37,057 bases of DNA, taken from contig JAIXYT010000011.1 of the NCBI GenBank assembly GCA_027490095.1, forward strand, positions 1 to 37,057. Direction: 5' to 3'. The translations under genes were made by a program, and so were the position numbers. Source of the stretch: Sphingomonadales bacterium. Its GTDB lineage: Bacteria; Pseudomonadota; Alphaproteobacteria; Sphingomonadales; Sphingomonadaceae. The stretch's first letter is position 1; each line of letters opens with the position of its first letter. The notes under the pieces were generated by a model that was not told where the DNA came from, made no database searches, and saw nothing but the letters and a program-made list of their open reading frames with translations. Positions 24,449-34,085 of this stretch are shown here, one piece after another.

Positions 24449-25749
24449 AGAGGCTTCTTCTTCTTTCCACGGCGCTTGCGCTGGCGACCGGCGCGGCCGC
24501 CCAGGACCGCATTGCGATCACCGGGGGCAAGGTGATCACCAATGCAGGCGCGCCGATCGAGGGTGGCACCGTGCTGCTGAACGATGGCGTGGTGGTGGGC
24601 GTGCAGGCGGGCACGTCGGTGCCGGCGGGCTATACCCAGGTGGATGCGACCGGCAAGTGGGTGACGCCGGGTGTCATCGCGGGGATCAGCCAGATCGGAT
24701 CGGCCGAGGTGGCGGGCGACGAGAGTGCAAACGACCAGTCGGCGCGCAATGCCGCGGGCTCTGCGGCGTTGATGCTGGACGTGGCGCTGAACCCCGGCGA
24801 GACGTCGATTCCGGTGAGCCGGCAGGAGGGCGTGACGGCTGCCATTGTCGGGCCGTCGCCCGGGCGGACGCTGTTTGCAGGGCAGGGCTATGTCCTGAGC
24901 CTGGCGGAAGGGCAGACCAATGCGCTGAAGCCGAGGGCCTTCCAGTATGTGAGCTATGGCGAGCGCGGGGCAGCGTTGGCCGGTGGGTCGCGCCCATCGG
25001 CGTGGAACGAGCTGACCAATGCGCTGGAGGAAGCGAAGCGGGTGCAGAACGGCCTCGCCTTCCCGATGCGGGACCAGCACATGGACCTGCGCGTGACGCG
25101 CGACGACGCCGAGGCGCTGACGCTGGTGCTGAGGAGTGCGCAGCCGCTGCTGGTGCGGGTCGACCGGGCGTCGGACATCCGGCAGGTGCTGAAGCTGCCG
25201 AGCATGTATCCGGGGCTGCGGCTGGTGCTGGTTTCGGCGAACGAGGGCTGGATGGTGGCCGACGAGATTGCGCGGGCAGGCGTTCCGGTGATCACGCTGG
25301 GGATGCAGAACCGGCCGGAGAATTTCGAGGAGCTGGGCGCGACCATGTCGAACGTGGGACGGCTGGTTGCGGCCGGGGTGAAGGTGGCGCTGGGGACACC
25401 CGACCTCGATGCCTCGTTCCAGCCGCGGAACCTGCCGCACTATGCCGGGAACATGGTGGCGCAGGCGCGGCTTCCGGGCGGGGTCGGGCTGACGTGGGAC
25501 CAGGCCTTTGCCAGCATCTCGCGGGCGCCGGCCGAGATCTTCGGGCTGTCGGGACACGGGGTGTTGCGGCAGGGCGCGCAGGGGGACGTGGTGATCTGGT
25601 CGGGCGATCCGCTGGAGCTGTCGACGCAGGCGGAGCGGGTGTTCATCCGCGGGGTGCCGCAGACCCTGGAAAGCCGGCAGACGAAGCTTGCCCGGCGCTA
25701 TCTGCCGGGCCGCGAGCGGGGCGATCTGCCGGAGGCCTATCGGCGCTGA
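24445..25749 (+). CDS. Exported amidohydrolase-like protein lacking metal ligands
   Basis: Protein of 434 residues with a cleavable signal peptide (MKRLLLLSTALALATGAAAQ). The overall amidohydrolase architecture is retained (KWVTPGVIAG, late GVLRQGAQGDVVIWSGDPLE). However, the HxH of the upstream paralogue is replaced: Ile81 and Gln83 in GVIAGISQIG stand where His114 and His116 stand in the neighbour. The histidines of strands 5 and 6 are also missing (LLVRVDRASDI; LVLVSANEGW). It is probably a non-catalytic partner of the preceding enzyme or a divergent enzyme. GTG 24445 overlaps the upstream stop (GTGA), with GAAGGAG 8 bases upstream, so the two proteins are made together. Confidence 0.88.
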   Translation: MKRLLLLSTALALATGAAAQDRIAITGGKVITNAGAPIEGGTVLLNDGVVVGVQAGTSVPAGYTQVDATGKWVTPGVIAGISQIGSAEVAGDESANDQSARNAAGSAALMLDVALNPGETSIPVSRQEGVTAAIVGPSPGRTLFAGQGYVLSLAEGQTNALKPRAFQYVSYGERGAALAGGSRPSAWNELTNALEEAKRVQNGLAFPMRDQHMDLRVTRDDAEALTLVLRSAQPLLVRVDRASDIRQVLKLPSMYPGLRLVLVSANEGWMVADEIARAGVPVITLGMQNRPENFEELGATMSNVGRLVAAGVKVALGTPDLDASFQPRNLPHYAGNMVAQARLPGGVGLTWDQAFASISRAPAEIFGLSGHGVLRQGAQGDVVIWSGDPLELSTQAERVFIRGVPQTLESRQTKLARRYLPGRERGDLPEAYRR

Positions 25750-25779
25750 CGGACCGGACGGACGGAGGGGGAGGGCGAG

Positions 25780-26469
25780 ATGGGGCTTTTTGCACTGCTG
25801 ATGGCGGCCTTCGTGGTGACGCACATCGGGATGGCCACCTCGGGTGTGCGGGACGGGATTGTGGCGCGGGCGGGCGAGAAGGGCTTCCAGGGGCTTTATG
25901 CGCTGGTGTCGTTCGCGCTGCTGGGCGCGGCGATGTTCGTCTATCGCGATCTGGAGCCGGTGATCGCGTGGGTTGCGCCGACCGGGGCGTGGCACGTGGC
26001 GACGCTGGTGATGCTGCTGGCCTCGATCCTGTTCGTCGGGTCCGTCACGCCTGCCAACAAGGCGTTGGCCGGGGTGCCGGCGAGTGACCGGCCGGCATCG
26101 GGCGTGCTGAGGATCACGCGGCACCCGATGATGTGGAGCTTTGCCCTGTGGGCCATGGTGCACGCGACCCTGTCGGGGAGCTGGCCGACCGTGATCCTTG
26201 CCGCCGGCGTCGGCGCGCTGGCGCTGCTGGGGGCGGCGCACCAGGACCAGAAGAAGCGGCGGCTGATGGGCGAGACCTGGGCGCGGTACGAGCGGGAGAC
26301 GAGCTACTGGCCGCTGGGGGCGCAAGTGTCGGGCCGGCAGCCGTGGCGCACGGTCTGGCCCGGGCTGGTGCCGGTGCTTGGCGGTGTTGCGCTGTGGGCC
26401 CTTCTGACGTTCGTGCACCCGGTGCTGATGAAGGCGCCCGTGGTGCCGCCATGGAGTTTCGCGCAATGA
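25780..26469 (+). CDS. NnrU-like integral membrane protein
   Basis: Inner-membrane protein of 229 residues with about six hydrophobic helices. The motif LRITRHPMMWSFALWAMVH and the later RYERETSYWPLG are characteristic of the NnrU family, related in layout to isoprenylcysteine methyltransferase-like proteins. NnrU was named for nitrite/nitric oxide metabolism, but many homologues have no denitrification context, as here. ATG 25780 has a very purine-rich ribosome-binding region (GGAGGGGGAGGG). Its stop overlaps the ATG of the SDR gene (ATGA). Confidence 0.85.
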   Translation: MGLFALLMAAFVVTHIGMATSGVRDGIVARAGEKGFQGLYALVSFALLGAAMFVYRDLEPVIAWVAPTGAWHVATLVMLLASILFVGSVTPANKALAGVPASDRPASGVLRITRHPMMWSFALWAMVHATLSGSWPTVILAAGVGALALLGAAHQDQKKRRLMGETWARYERETSYWPLGAQVSGRQPWRTVWPGLVPVLGGVALWALLTFVHPVLMKAPVVPPWSFAQ

Positions 26470-27278
26470 GCAAGCCGGGGAGCTTCGAGGGACAGCGGGT
26501 CTGGATCACAGGCGCCTCGTCGGGAATTGGGGCCGGGTTGGCGCGCGCGTTCGGCAAGGCTGGAGCCACGGTGATCCTGTCGGGCCGGAACCGGGAGGCG
26601 CTGGCGGCCGTGGGGGCGGATGTGCCCGACGCCGTGGTGCTGCCCTTCGAGGCGACCGATCACGACGCGCTGCCCGCGATCGTCCATCATGCCGGCGCAA
26701 TCGACCTGCTGATCAACAATGCTGGCATTTCCCAGCGGAGCCTGGCGGAGGACACCGACCTTTCGGTCTATCGGACCATCATGGAGGTGGACTTCTTTGC
26801 GCCGGTGCACCTGACCAAGCTGGTGCTGCCGCAGATGCTGGCGCGGGGGACGGGCCACCTGGCGGTGGTGGCGAGTGTTGCGGGCAAGGTGGGATCGCCG
26901 CAGCGCACCGGCTATTGCGCGGCCAAGCACGCGGTGATGGGCTTTTTCGATGCGCTGCGCACCGAGGTTTCGCACCGGGGGGTGCAGGTGACCACCATCG
27001 TGCCCGGCTTTGTCCGCACCGAGATCGGGGCGCGGGCGCTGACGGGCGACGGCAGTGTCAAGGGTGCCGGCGACGATGATGTGGACGCCGGGATCACGGC
27101 CGACGAGGCGGCGGCCATCATCCTGGATGGCATGGCACGGGGCCTGCGCGAGATCCCGGTAGGGGGCGGCGGGCCGGAGATGGCGCTGCTGGATCTGAAG
27201 CGGCAGGACCCGGATCGGCTGCTCGACCTTATGGGGGGCATGGGCGAGGCCGTTGTGCGCAAGTTGAAGGGCGGCTGA
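26466..27278 (+). CDS. Short-chain dehydrogenase/reductase
   Basis: NAD(P)-dependent oxidoreductase of 270 residues. The cofactor motif TGASSGIG is at about residues 15-22, NNAG follows near 85-88, and the catalytic Ser137, Tyr150 and Lys154 lie in VVASVAGKVGS and TGYCAAKHA. The pattern and the PGFVRTEI segment resemble the DHRS7-like SDR group. ATG 26466 overlaps the NnrU stop; the longer in-frame extension reads through the NnrU gene and is rejected. It ends the run of tightly linked genes that begins at 21459. The substrate is unknown. Confidence 0.92.
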   Translation: MSKPGSFEGQRVWITGASSGIGAGLARAFGKAGATVILSGRNREALAAVGADVPDAVVLPFEATDHDALPAIVHHAGAIDLLINNAGISQRSLAEDTDLSVYRTIMEVDFFAPVHLTKLVLPQMLARGTGHLAVVASVAGKVGSPQRTGYCAAKHAVMGFFDALRTEVSHRGVQVTTIVPGFVRTEIGARALTGDGSVKGAGDDDVDAGITADEAAAIILDGMARGLREIPVGGGGPEMALLDLKRQDPDRLLDLMGGMGEAVVRKLKGG

Positions 27279-27367
27279 CCCGGGGGGGTGCCGATTTCGG
27301 GGCGTTTGGCCGGCGGCCCGCTTCAAACGGGATGCATGGGCGCCCAAGCTGTGGCACCTAGACGGGC

Positions 27368-28702
27368 GTGACGAGCAACCAGTTCTTCCTGACGGGTGTG
27401 GCGGCGGCTGCCGGGTTGCCGGCTGCGGCGCTTGCCGCCAATGCCGGCGTGTCGCCGCTGGTCTATGGGCTGCTGATCGGGTTTGTCATCTTTCTGGTTT
27501 ATCGGGCAAGCGAACCGCTTCCCGAGCCAGAGGAGTCCGACGTGTCGCTGCGGTCGCGGAGCATGACGTTCGAACCGGCTGACGGGCAGGATCGGGTCAG
27601 CATCACGGCGCTTGCCGATCCCGCGATCGTGGTGTCCGGCGGATGGCGGGTTCTGGCCGCCAATGCGGGCGCGCAGGACCTGTTCGGGAACCGGATCGTC
27701 GGCACCGATGTGCGGCAGACGGTGCGGCACCCGGTTGTGGTGGAGGCCCTCCGCCTGGGCATGGCGGGCGAACGCCCCGAGCCGCGCGAGGTGACCACCC
27801 TTGGGGTGCATGACGGTGCCTTCCAGGTGCGGGTGGTGGCGGTTGACCCCGAGCCGCAGCGCGGCGGCCGGCTTCTGCTGACATTCTCGGACATGACGCA
27901 GACCCGGCTGACCGAGCGGATGCGCGCGGATTTCGTGGCGAATGCGAGCCATGAGCTGAGGACGCCGCTTGCCAACATCTCGGGCTTCATCGAGACGCTG
28001 CTGGGGCCTGCAGCCGAGGATGAGCCGGCGCGGCGGCGGTTCCTGGAGATCATGGCGGGCGAAGCCGGGCGGATGTCTCGGCTGATCGACGATCTTCTGA
28101 GCCTGAGCCGGATCGAGCTGGACAAGCATGTGCGACCGCAGACGCTGCTGGCGCTGCCGCCCTTGCTGGCCGATGTCGGCAAGACGCTGGCGATGCGGCT
28201 GGAGTCTGACGGGCGGCAGCTCGAGCTGAGGGTCGACCCGGACCTGCCGCAGGTGATCGCGGACCGCGACCAGATCCTGCAGGTGCTGCACAACCTGGTG
28301 TCGAACGCGCTGAAATATGGCCGGTCGGGAACGCCGATCGTTGTGGTGGCCGCGCCGGACACGGCTGCCCGCGGCGAACCGATGGTGCGCGTTTCGGTGA
28401 TCGACCAGGGCGACGGGATTGCGCCCGAACATCTGCCGCGGTTGACCGAGCGCTTCTATCGGGTGGACACCGGCCGCTCGCGCTCGATGGGTGGCACGGG
28501 CCTGGGGCTTGCGATCGTGAAGCACATCGTCGAACGGCACCGCGGGCGGCTGGAGATCGTGAGCCGGCAGGGTGAGGGCACGAATGTGTCGTTCACGCTG
28601 CCCGTGCAGGCCCTGCCGCGGACCGAGCCGGGCGAGCAGGAACCCGAGGGCGGGACAGCGCCGGCGCGGCCGTCACAAAACCGCAACGCGCCTGTCACAT
28701 AA
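27368..28702 (+). CDS. phoR: Phosphate-starvation sensor histidine kinase PhoR
   Basis: Sensor kinase of 444 residues for the PhoB response regulator. One or two N-terminal hydrophobic segments (about 8-24 and 30-45) precede a PAS domain (about 75-175). The dimerisation/phosphoacceptor helix SHELRTP follows with His195, then the ATPase domain with the N box (NLVSNALKYG), DQGDGI and GTGLGLAIVKHIVERH. The start is GTG 27368, just behind an 89-base gap without a recognisable promoter. It is identified as PhoR by architecture and by the pst-phoU-phoB genes downstream. Its last 33 bases coincide with the Pho box that serves pstS. Confidence 0.93.
   Translation: MTSNQFFLTGVAAAAGLPAAALAANAGVSPLVYGLLIGFVIFLVYRASEPLPEPEESDVSLRSRSMTFEPADGQDRVSITALADPAIVVSGGWRVLAANAGAQDLFGNRIVGTDVRQTVRHPVVVEALRLGMAGERPEPREVTTLGVHDGAFQVRVVAVDPEPQRGGRLLLTFSDMTQTRLTERMRADFVANASHELRTPLANISGFIETLLGPAAEDEPARRRFLEIMAGEAGRMSRLIDDLLSLSRIELDKHVRPQTLLALPPLLADVGKTLAMRLESDGRQLELRVDPDLPQVIADRDQILQVLHNLVSNALKYGRSGTPIVVVAAPDTAARGEPMVRVSVIDQGDGIAPEHLPRLTERFYRVDTGRSRSMGGTGLGLAIVKHIVERHRGRLEIVSRQGEGTNVSFTLPVQALPRTEPGEQEPEGGTAPARPSQNRNAPVT
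28670..28702 (+). promoter_or_regulatory. Three-unit Pho box of the pstS promoter
   Basis: Three successive 11-base units, each a 7-base element plus 4 bases: CCGTCAC-AAAA, CCGCAAC-GCGC, CTGTCAC-ATAA. This is the CTGTCAT-N4 direct-repeat layout recognised by PhoB (established for E. coli and alphaproteobacteria). The box lies inside the 3' end of phoR and 88 bases before pstS, so it drives pstSCAB-phoU-phoB. A hairpin CGGTCT-GGCCCT-AGACCG follows at 28709-28726. Confidence 0.8.
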
Positions 28703-28790
28703 GCCGCACGGTCTGGCCCTAGACCGGCTGGACGGCGCTTCGGACTTTGCGGGGCGCTGCGATGCCAACGCATTCGAGCGGGGACGATTC

Positions 28791-29834
28791 TTGCAACGGC
28801 TGCCACAGTTTCGCGCCTTTGCTGCGGCGGCGGCCTTCGCTGCCCTGCTGTCGTCGTGCGGTGATTCGCGGACGCAGATCCGGATTGTCGGCTCGTCCAC
28901 GGTCTTTCCGTTCACGACGGCGGTTGCCGAGAATTTCAGCCGCAACAATCCCGAATATCTGGCGCCGATCGTCGAGGCGACGGGGACGGGTGGCGGGATC
29001 AAGCTGTTCTGTGCCGGGGTCGGATCGCGCTTTCCGGATGTGGCCAATGCCTCGCGGCGGATGAAGCGCTCGGAGCTGAAGGACTGCCTGGCGAACGGGG
29101 CGCGCGAGGTTGTCGAGGTGCAGGTTGGCATCGACGGGCTGGTGCTGGCGCAGGGCAAGCGGGGTGTGCCGATCAACCTGACGCTGCGGGACGTCTATGC
29201 GGCGCTTGCGGCGGAGCCGTTCGGCAAGCCGCAGACGGCGCGGACCTGGGCGGATGTGAACCCGGCCCTTCCGGCGATCCGGATCGAGGTGATCGGTCCG
29301 CCGCCGACATCCGGCACGCGGGACAGCTTCAACGAGCTGTACATGGAGGCAGGCTGCCTTGCCGAGCCCGCGATGAAGGCGCTGAAGGCTGCGGACGAGG
29401 AGCGTTTCAAGACGATCTGCAACCGGGTTCGCGAGGACGGCAAATATGTGGAAGCCGGCGAGAACGACAATCTGATCGTGCAGAAGCTGGCGTCCAACCC
29501 GAATGCCATCGGCGCGTTCGGGTTCAGCTTCCTGGAGGCCAATCTGGATACGCTGCGGGATGTGCCGATCAACGGAGTCCCTGCCACCAACGAGACGATC
29601 TCGAACCGGACCTATCCGGCTGCGCGGGCGATGTTCATCTATGTGAAGGCGCAGCATGTGAAGGCGATCCGGGGCCTGCGCGAGTTCCTGGACGAATACA
29701 CCAGCGACCGGGCCTGGGCGCCCGGCGGATACCTGGAGCGGCGCGGCCTGGTGCCTTCGCCCGAGGAGGTGCGTATCGAAACCCGCGCGCGGGCTGCGGC
29801 CCTGACGCCGCTGGCGGCGGAGGACCTGGCGTGA
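28791..29834 (+). CDS. pstS: Phosphate ABC transporter substrate-binding lipoprotein
   Basis: Periplasmic phosphate-binding protein of 347 residues. A TTG start at 28791 is chosen: GGGGA lies 6 bases upstream, and translation from it gives a compact lipoprotein signal (MQRLPQFRAFAAAAAFAALL followed by SSCGDS, lipobox Cys). No ATG or GTG in a sensible position was found, and the longer frame back to 28572 would translate the phoR end and Pho box. IVGSSTVFPFTTAVAENFS, ATGTGGG and SGTRDSFNE provide the phosphate-contacting serines and threonines of the PstS family. The gene overlaps pstC by 4 bases. Confidence 0.93.
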   Translation: MQRLPQFRAFAAAAAFAALLSSCGDSRTQIRIVGSSTVFPFTTAVAENFSRNNPEYLAPIVEATGTGGGIKLFCAGVGSRFPDVANASRRMKRSELKDCLANGAREVVEVQVGIDGLVLAQGKRGVPINLTLRDVYAALAAEPFGKPQTARTWADVNPALPAIRIEVIGPPPTSGTRDSFNELYMEAGCLAEPAMKALKAADEERFKTICNRVREDGKYVEAGENDNLIVQKLASNPNAIGAFGFSFLEANLDTLRDVPINGVPATNETISNRTYPAARAMFIYVKAQHVKAIRGLREFLDEYTSDRAWAPGGYLERRGLVPSPEEVRIETRARAAALTPLAAEDLA

Positions 29835-31225
29835 GCGTCGGCCTCGCCCTTGCGATGCTGCTGCTGCTGGGCGGCGGTGGCTATCTGCTCGGCCGCCAGC
29901 GCGGGGTTGCGTTCGTGGCATCCGAAGGGACGAGCGTGGGGGCGGTGCATTCGCGCCCCGGCTATCATGGCGCCTTTGTCGCGATCCTTGCGCTGCTGCC
30001 GGCGGCGGCCTTGCTGGTGGCCTGGGCCCTTCTGGGCGAAGGCCTGATTGCGCGCGAAGTGCTGGCCGGGCTTCCGGCGGGCGCGGTCGGGCCGAGCGAA
30101 CTGGACCGGGAGGCCTTCCTGTCTGAGGTGCGCGGCCTGGTGCGTGGGGATTATGCCGCGGCCTTCAATCCCAATGCCGAAGCCGCGGCCGCAGCCTGGA
30201 AGGTGGCAGCCCGGCGCTACGGGCTGGTGTTCGGGCTCGGCGCGCTTGCGCTTGGCGCGGTTGGTGCGCTGTGGGGGTGGAGCCGGCTGACGCCGCAGTT
30301 CCGGGCGCGCACCCGGGTCGAGCGGATGACGATGATCCTGCTGGTGGTGGCCTCGCTGGTGGCCATCCTGACGACCTTCGGGATCGTCGCCAGCCTGGTG
30401 TTCGAGAGCTTCCGCTTCTTCCAGATGGTGAGCCCGGTCGAGTTCCTGTTCGGCACCCAATGGTCGCCGCAGACCGCGATCCGGGCGGACCAGGTGGGAT
30501 CCTCGGGCGCGTTCGGGGCCGTTCCGCTGTTCTGGGGCACGGTGTTCATCGGTGCGATCATTGCGATGGTGGTGGCGATCCCGCTGGGGCTGATGACGGC
30601 CATCTACCTGACGCAATATGCAGCGCCCGAGTTCCGGAAGGTCGCAAAGCCCGTGCTGGAAGTGTTGGCCGGGGTTCCGACCGTGGTCTACGGCTTTTTC
30701 GCGGCCCTGACGGTTGCGCCGGCGGTGCGCGACTTCGCGATTTCGATCGGCATTTCGAATGCAAGTTCGGAAAGCGCGCTGGCGGCCGGCCTGGTGATGG
30801 GGGTGATGATCATCCCGTTCGTGAGCTCGATGGCTGACGATGCGCTGACGGCGGTGCCGCGGTCGATGCGCGACGGCAGCCTTGCAATGGGGGCGACGCC
30901 TTCGGAGACGATCCGGCGGGTGCTGATCCCCGCGGCGCTGCCCGGGATCGTCGGCGGCGTGCTGCTGGCCGTGAGCCGGGCGATCGGCGAGACGATGATC
31001 GTGGTGATGGCGGCCGGCCTTGCCGCCAACCTGACGCTGAACCCCTTCGACAGCGTGACGACGGTGACGGCGCAGATCGTCGCGCTGCTGACCGGCGACC
31101 AGGAGTTCGACAGCGCCAAGACCCTTTCGGCCTTTGCGCTGGGGCTGGTGCTGTTCCTGGTGACGCTGGCCTTGAACATCTACGCGCTGGCCGTGGTGAA
31201 GAAGTATCGGGAAGCCTATGACTGA
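29831..31225 (+). CDS. pstC: Phosphate ABC transporter permease PstC
   Basis: Inner-membrane permease of 464 residues. An N-terminal extension with two hydrophobic segments (about 4-20 and 38-62) and a periplasmic region precedes the conserved six-helix permease core with the EAA-like loop MRDGSLAMGATPSETIRRVL. Such long PstC proteins are usual in alphaproteobacteria. The start is GTG 29831, overlapping the pstS stop (GTGA). With PstA it forms the channel for phosphate delivered by PstS. The stop overlaps the start of pstA. Confidence 0.95.
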   Translation: MSVGLALAMLLLLGGGGYLLGRQRGVAFVASEGTSVGAVHSRPGYHGAFVAILALLPAAALLVAWALLGEGLIAREVLAGLPAGAVGPSELDREAFLSEVRGLVRGDYAAAFNPNAEAAAAAWKVAARRYGLVFGLGALALGAVGALWGWSRLTPQFRARTRVERMTMILLVVASLVAILTTFGIVASLVFESFRFFQMVSPVEFLFGTQWSPQTAIRADQVGSSGAFGAVPLFWGTVFIGAIIAMVVAIPLGLMTAIYLTQYAAPEFRKVAKPVLEVLAGVPTVVYGFFAALTVAPAVRDFAISIGISNASSESALAAGLVMGVMIIPFVSSMADDALTAVPRSMRDGSLAMGATPSETIRRVLIPAALPGIVGGVLLAVSRAIGETMIVVMAAGLAANLTLNPFDSVTTVTAQIVALLTGDQEFDSAKTLSAFALGLVLFLVTLALNIYALAVVKKYREAYD

Positions 31226-32519
31226 GGCTGCATTGACCGAAGCCCGGGGCACGGCGCCCACGGCCTGGAGTTCGCCTGCGATGCAGGCGCGCATTCGCCG
31301 CCGCTATGCCCAGGAGCGGAACTTCCGCCTGATGGGGCTTGCCGCGCTGTCGATCGCGATCGGCTTTCTGCTGTTCCTGATGGCGACCGTGATCGCGAGC
31401 GGCTGGACGAGCTTCGTGCAGACCCGGGTGCTTGTGCCCGTGACCCTGTCGCCCGAACGGCTGGGCGTGACCGCCGAGGCGGTGAAGGCTGATCCGGCCC
31501 TGTTGCGGCGGGCGAATTTCCAGGGCGTGGTTTCGGATTCGGTCGAGCAGGCGTTCCGGACCGACGTCGGGATCGTTTCCGACGGGGCCTGGCTTGCGGT
31601 GCGCGAGGCAGTCGAGGAGGACCCGGGCCTGATCGGCCAGACGACGGAGATGTGGCTGATCACGACCTCCAACCTGGACCAGCTGGCCAAGGGGCGGATC
31701 GACCTGGAGGCCGGCGAAGCCGACCGGCCGGTCAGCGATGCGGAGGTTGCCGTCTGGCGCAAGCTGTCGGCCGAGGGCAAGCTGGAGAAGGGGCTGAACG
31801 GCACCTTCCTGACGAGCGCGGATTCGGTGGATCCGGAGCTGGCCGGCATCTGGGGTGCGCTGAAGGGCAGTTTCCTGACGCTGGTGGTGACGCTGCTGAT
31901 CAGCTTTCCGGTGGGCGTGCTGGCGGCGATCTACCTGGAGGAGTTCGCGGCCAAGAATCGCTGGACGGACATCATCGAGGTGTCGATCAACAACCTGGCG
32001 GCGGTGCCCTCGATCATCTTCGGCCTGCTGGGGCTGGCGGTGTTCCTGAACACGCTGAACATGCCGCGGTCTGCACCGATCGTCGGCGGGCTGACGCTTG
32101 CGCTGATGACCTTGCCGGTGATCGTGATCGCGAGCCGGGCGGCGATCAAGGCGGTGCCGCCCTCCATCCGCGATGCGGCGCTGGGGATCGGGGCGAGCCG
32201 GGTGCAGGTGGTGACCCACCATGTGCTGCCGCTGGCGCTGCCGGGGATGCTGACGGGGACGATCCTGGGCATGGCGCGCGCGCTGGGCGAGACGGCGCCG
32301 CTGCTGATGATCGGGATGCGGGCGTTCCTGACGAGCGTTCCGCAGGGGTTCACGCAGCCGGCGACTGCGCTTCCCGTGCAGATCTTCATCTGGTCCGACA
32401 ATGTGAGCCGGGGCTTCGTCGAGAAGACGTCCGGCGCGATCATCGTGCTGCTGGTCTTCCTCCTCACGATCAACAGCCTCGCCATCTATCTGAGGAACCG
32501 TTTCGAGGTGCGCTGGTGA
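31218..32519 (+). CDS. pstA: Phosphate ABC transporter permease PstA
   Basis: Second permease subunit of 433 residues. The long N-terminal part (about residues 1-200, of the DUF3333 type, with a hydrophobic helix near 32-55) precedes the permease domain, whose loop reads [20 protein letters not shown]. Conserved segments [14 protein letters not shown] and [13 protein letters not shown] identify PstA. It overlaps pstC by 8 bases and its stop overlaps the pstB GTG. Confidence 0.95.
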   Translation: MTEAALTEARGTAPTAWSSPAMQARIRRRYAQERNFRLMGLAALSIAIGFLLFLMATVIASGWTSFVQTRVLVPVTLSPERLGVTAEAVKADPALLRRANFQGVVSDSVEQAFRTDVGIVSDGAWLAVREAVEEDPGLIGQTTEMWLITTSNLDQLAKGRIDLEAGEADRPVSDAEVAVWRKLSAEGKLEKGLNGTFLTSADSVDPELAGIWGALKGSFLTLVVTLLISFPVGVLAAIYLEEFAAKNRWTDIIEVSINNLAAVPSIIFGLLGLAVFLNTLNMPRSAPIVGGLTLALMTLPVIVIASRAAIKAVPPSIRDAALGIGASRVQVVTHHVLPLALPGMLTGTILGMARALGETAPLLMIGMRAFLTSVPQGFTQPATALPVQIFIWSDNVSRGFVEKTSGAIIVLLVFLLTINSLAIYLRNRFEVRW

Positions 32520-33322
32520 ACGACATGGCCCTGACTGCAACGGCGCCTGCGGCGGCCGCGGAGACGACGCTGAAGATGACCGCGCGCGACGTGCGGGTGT
32601 TCTATGGCGAGTTCGAGGCGATCAAGGGTGTCTCGATTGATGTGAGCAAGGAGGATGTGACGGCCTTCATCGGCCCGTCGGGCTGTGGCAAGTCCACCTT
32701 CCTGCGCTGCCTCAACCGGATGAACGACACGGTGGCGGCCGCCCGCGTGACGGGCGACATCCGGCTGGACGGGCAGGACATCTACTCCCCCGAGATGGAC
32801 GTGGTGCAGCTGCGCGCGCGGGTGGGGATGGTGTTCCAGAAGCCCAACCCCTTCCCGAAGAGCATCTACGAGAATGTGGCCTATGGCCCGCGCATCCATG
32901 GCCTGGCGCGCAGCAAGGCCGACATGGACGTGGTCGTGGAGAAATCGCTTCGGCGCGCCGGGCTGTGGGACGAGGTGAAGGACCGGCTGGGGGATTCCGG
33001 CACTGCGCTTTCGGGTGGCCAGCAGCAGCGGCTGTGCATTGCGCGTGCGATCGCGGTGAACCCCGAGGTGATCCTGATGGACGAGCCGGCAAGCGCGCTG
33101 GACCCGATTGCGACGGCCAAGATCGAGGAGCTCATCGACGACCTGCGCGGTCGCTATGCCATCGTGATCGTGACGCACAACATGCAGCAGGCCGCGCGGG
33201 TGAGCCAGAAGACCGCCTTTTTCCACCTGGGCACGCTGGTGGAATATGGCGACACGCGGGAGATCTTCACCAACCCGAAGGAAACCCGCACCAAGGACTA
33301 CATCACCGGTCGGTACGGCTGA
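32516..33322 (+). CDS. pstB: Phosphate ABC transporter ATP-binding protein PstB
   Basis: ATPase subunit of 268 residues powering phosphate import. Walker [10 protein letters not shown] is at about residues 53-61, the Q-loop is [20 protein letters not shown], the ABC signature LSGGQQQR, Walker [13 protein letters not shown], and the switch His is in [11 protein letters not shown] 32516 (GTGA overlap with the pstA stop, GAGG 7 bases upstream) is preferred to ATG 32525, which is too far from that ribosome-binding site; the difference is only three residues. Much longer upstream extensions are antisense-like readings of pstA. Confidence 0.96.
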   Translation: MNDMALTATAPAAAAETTLKMTARDVRVFYGEFEAIKGVSIDVSKEDVTAFIGPSGCGKSTFLRCLNRMNDTVAAARVTGDIRLDGQDIYSPEMDVVQLRARVGMVFQKPNPFPKSIYENVAYGPRIHGLARSKADMDVVVEKSLRRAGLWDEVKDRLGDSGTALSGGQQQRLCIARAIAVNPEVILMDEPASALDPIATAKIEELIDDLRGRYAIVIVTHNMQQAARVSQKTAFFHLGTLVEYGDTREIFTNPKETRTKDYITGRYG

Positions 33323-33333
33323 GGAGACACGAC

Positions 33334-34053
33334 ATGGCCCAAGCTCCGACTGCACATACCGTTCGCTCGTTCGACGAGGAGATCGAACAGCTCCGCTCGC
33401 TGATCGGGCAGATGGGGGGGCTTGCCGAGGCACAGGTGAAGGACGCCGTGGATGCGCTGCGCCGGCGCGACGCCGATGCGGCGATGGAGGTGGTGGTCCG
33501 CGACACCCAGCTGGACGCGATGGAGACCGAAGCCGAGCGCCAGGCCGTGACGATCATCGCGCTGAGGTCGCCGATGGCGGATGACCTTCGCGAGATCGTC
33601 GCGGCGCTGAAGATTTCCGCCATCATCGAACGGATCGGGGATTATGCGAAGAACATCGGCAAGCGCGTGCCGGTGCTGACGCAGGCCGCGCCGATCGGGC
33701 CGGCCGTTATCATTCCGGAAATGGCGAAGGCGGCAGCCGAGATGATCCGGGACGCGCTGGACTGCTATGTCGACCGGGACCCTGAGCTCGCCATCCAGGT
33801 GATGGAGCGGGATGCCCAGGTGGACGACCTGTACAACAGCCTGTTCCGCAGCCTGCTGACCTACATGATGGAAAACCCGCACCACATCACCCCGTCGGCC
33901 CACCTGTTGTTCATCGCCAAGAACCTGGAGCGGATCGGCGACCATGCCACCAACATCGCGGAACTGGTGCATTTTTCCGTGACGGGCGAGCATATCGCCG
34001 AGCGGACCAAGACCGATCAGACCGCGACGATCGCGGCCGAACCGAACGACTGA
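33334..34053 (+). CDS. phoU: Phosphate signalling complex protein PhoU
   Basis: Helical regulator of 239 residues linking the Pst transporter to PhoR and keeping the kinase in its inhibiting state when phosphate is plentiful. Two tandem three-helix PhoU repeats are visible, each with the metal-binding E(R/K)xxD motif: IIERIGDYAKNIGKR in the first and NLERIGDHATNIAE in the second. ATG 33334 has GAGGAG 7 bases upstream and lies 11 bases after pstB. Confidence 0.96.
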   Translation: MAQAPTAHTVRSFDEEIEQLRSLIGQMGGLAEAQVKDAVDALRRRDADAAMEVVVRDTQLDAMETEAERQAVTIIALRSPMADDLREIVAALKISAIIERIGDYAKNIGKRVPVLTQAAPIGPAVIIPEMAKAAAEMIRDALDCYVDRDPELAIQVMERDAQVDDLYNSLFRSLLTYMMENPHHITPSAHLLFIAKNLERIGDHATNIAELVHFSVTGEHIAERTKTDQTATIAAEPND

Positions 34054-34085
34054 GACGGCCGCTGGCCGGCGAATAGGAGAGAGAC

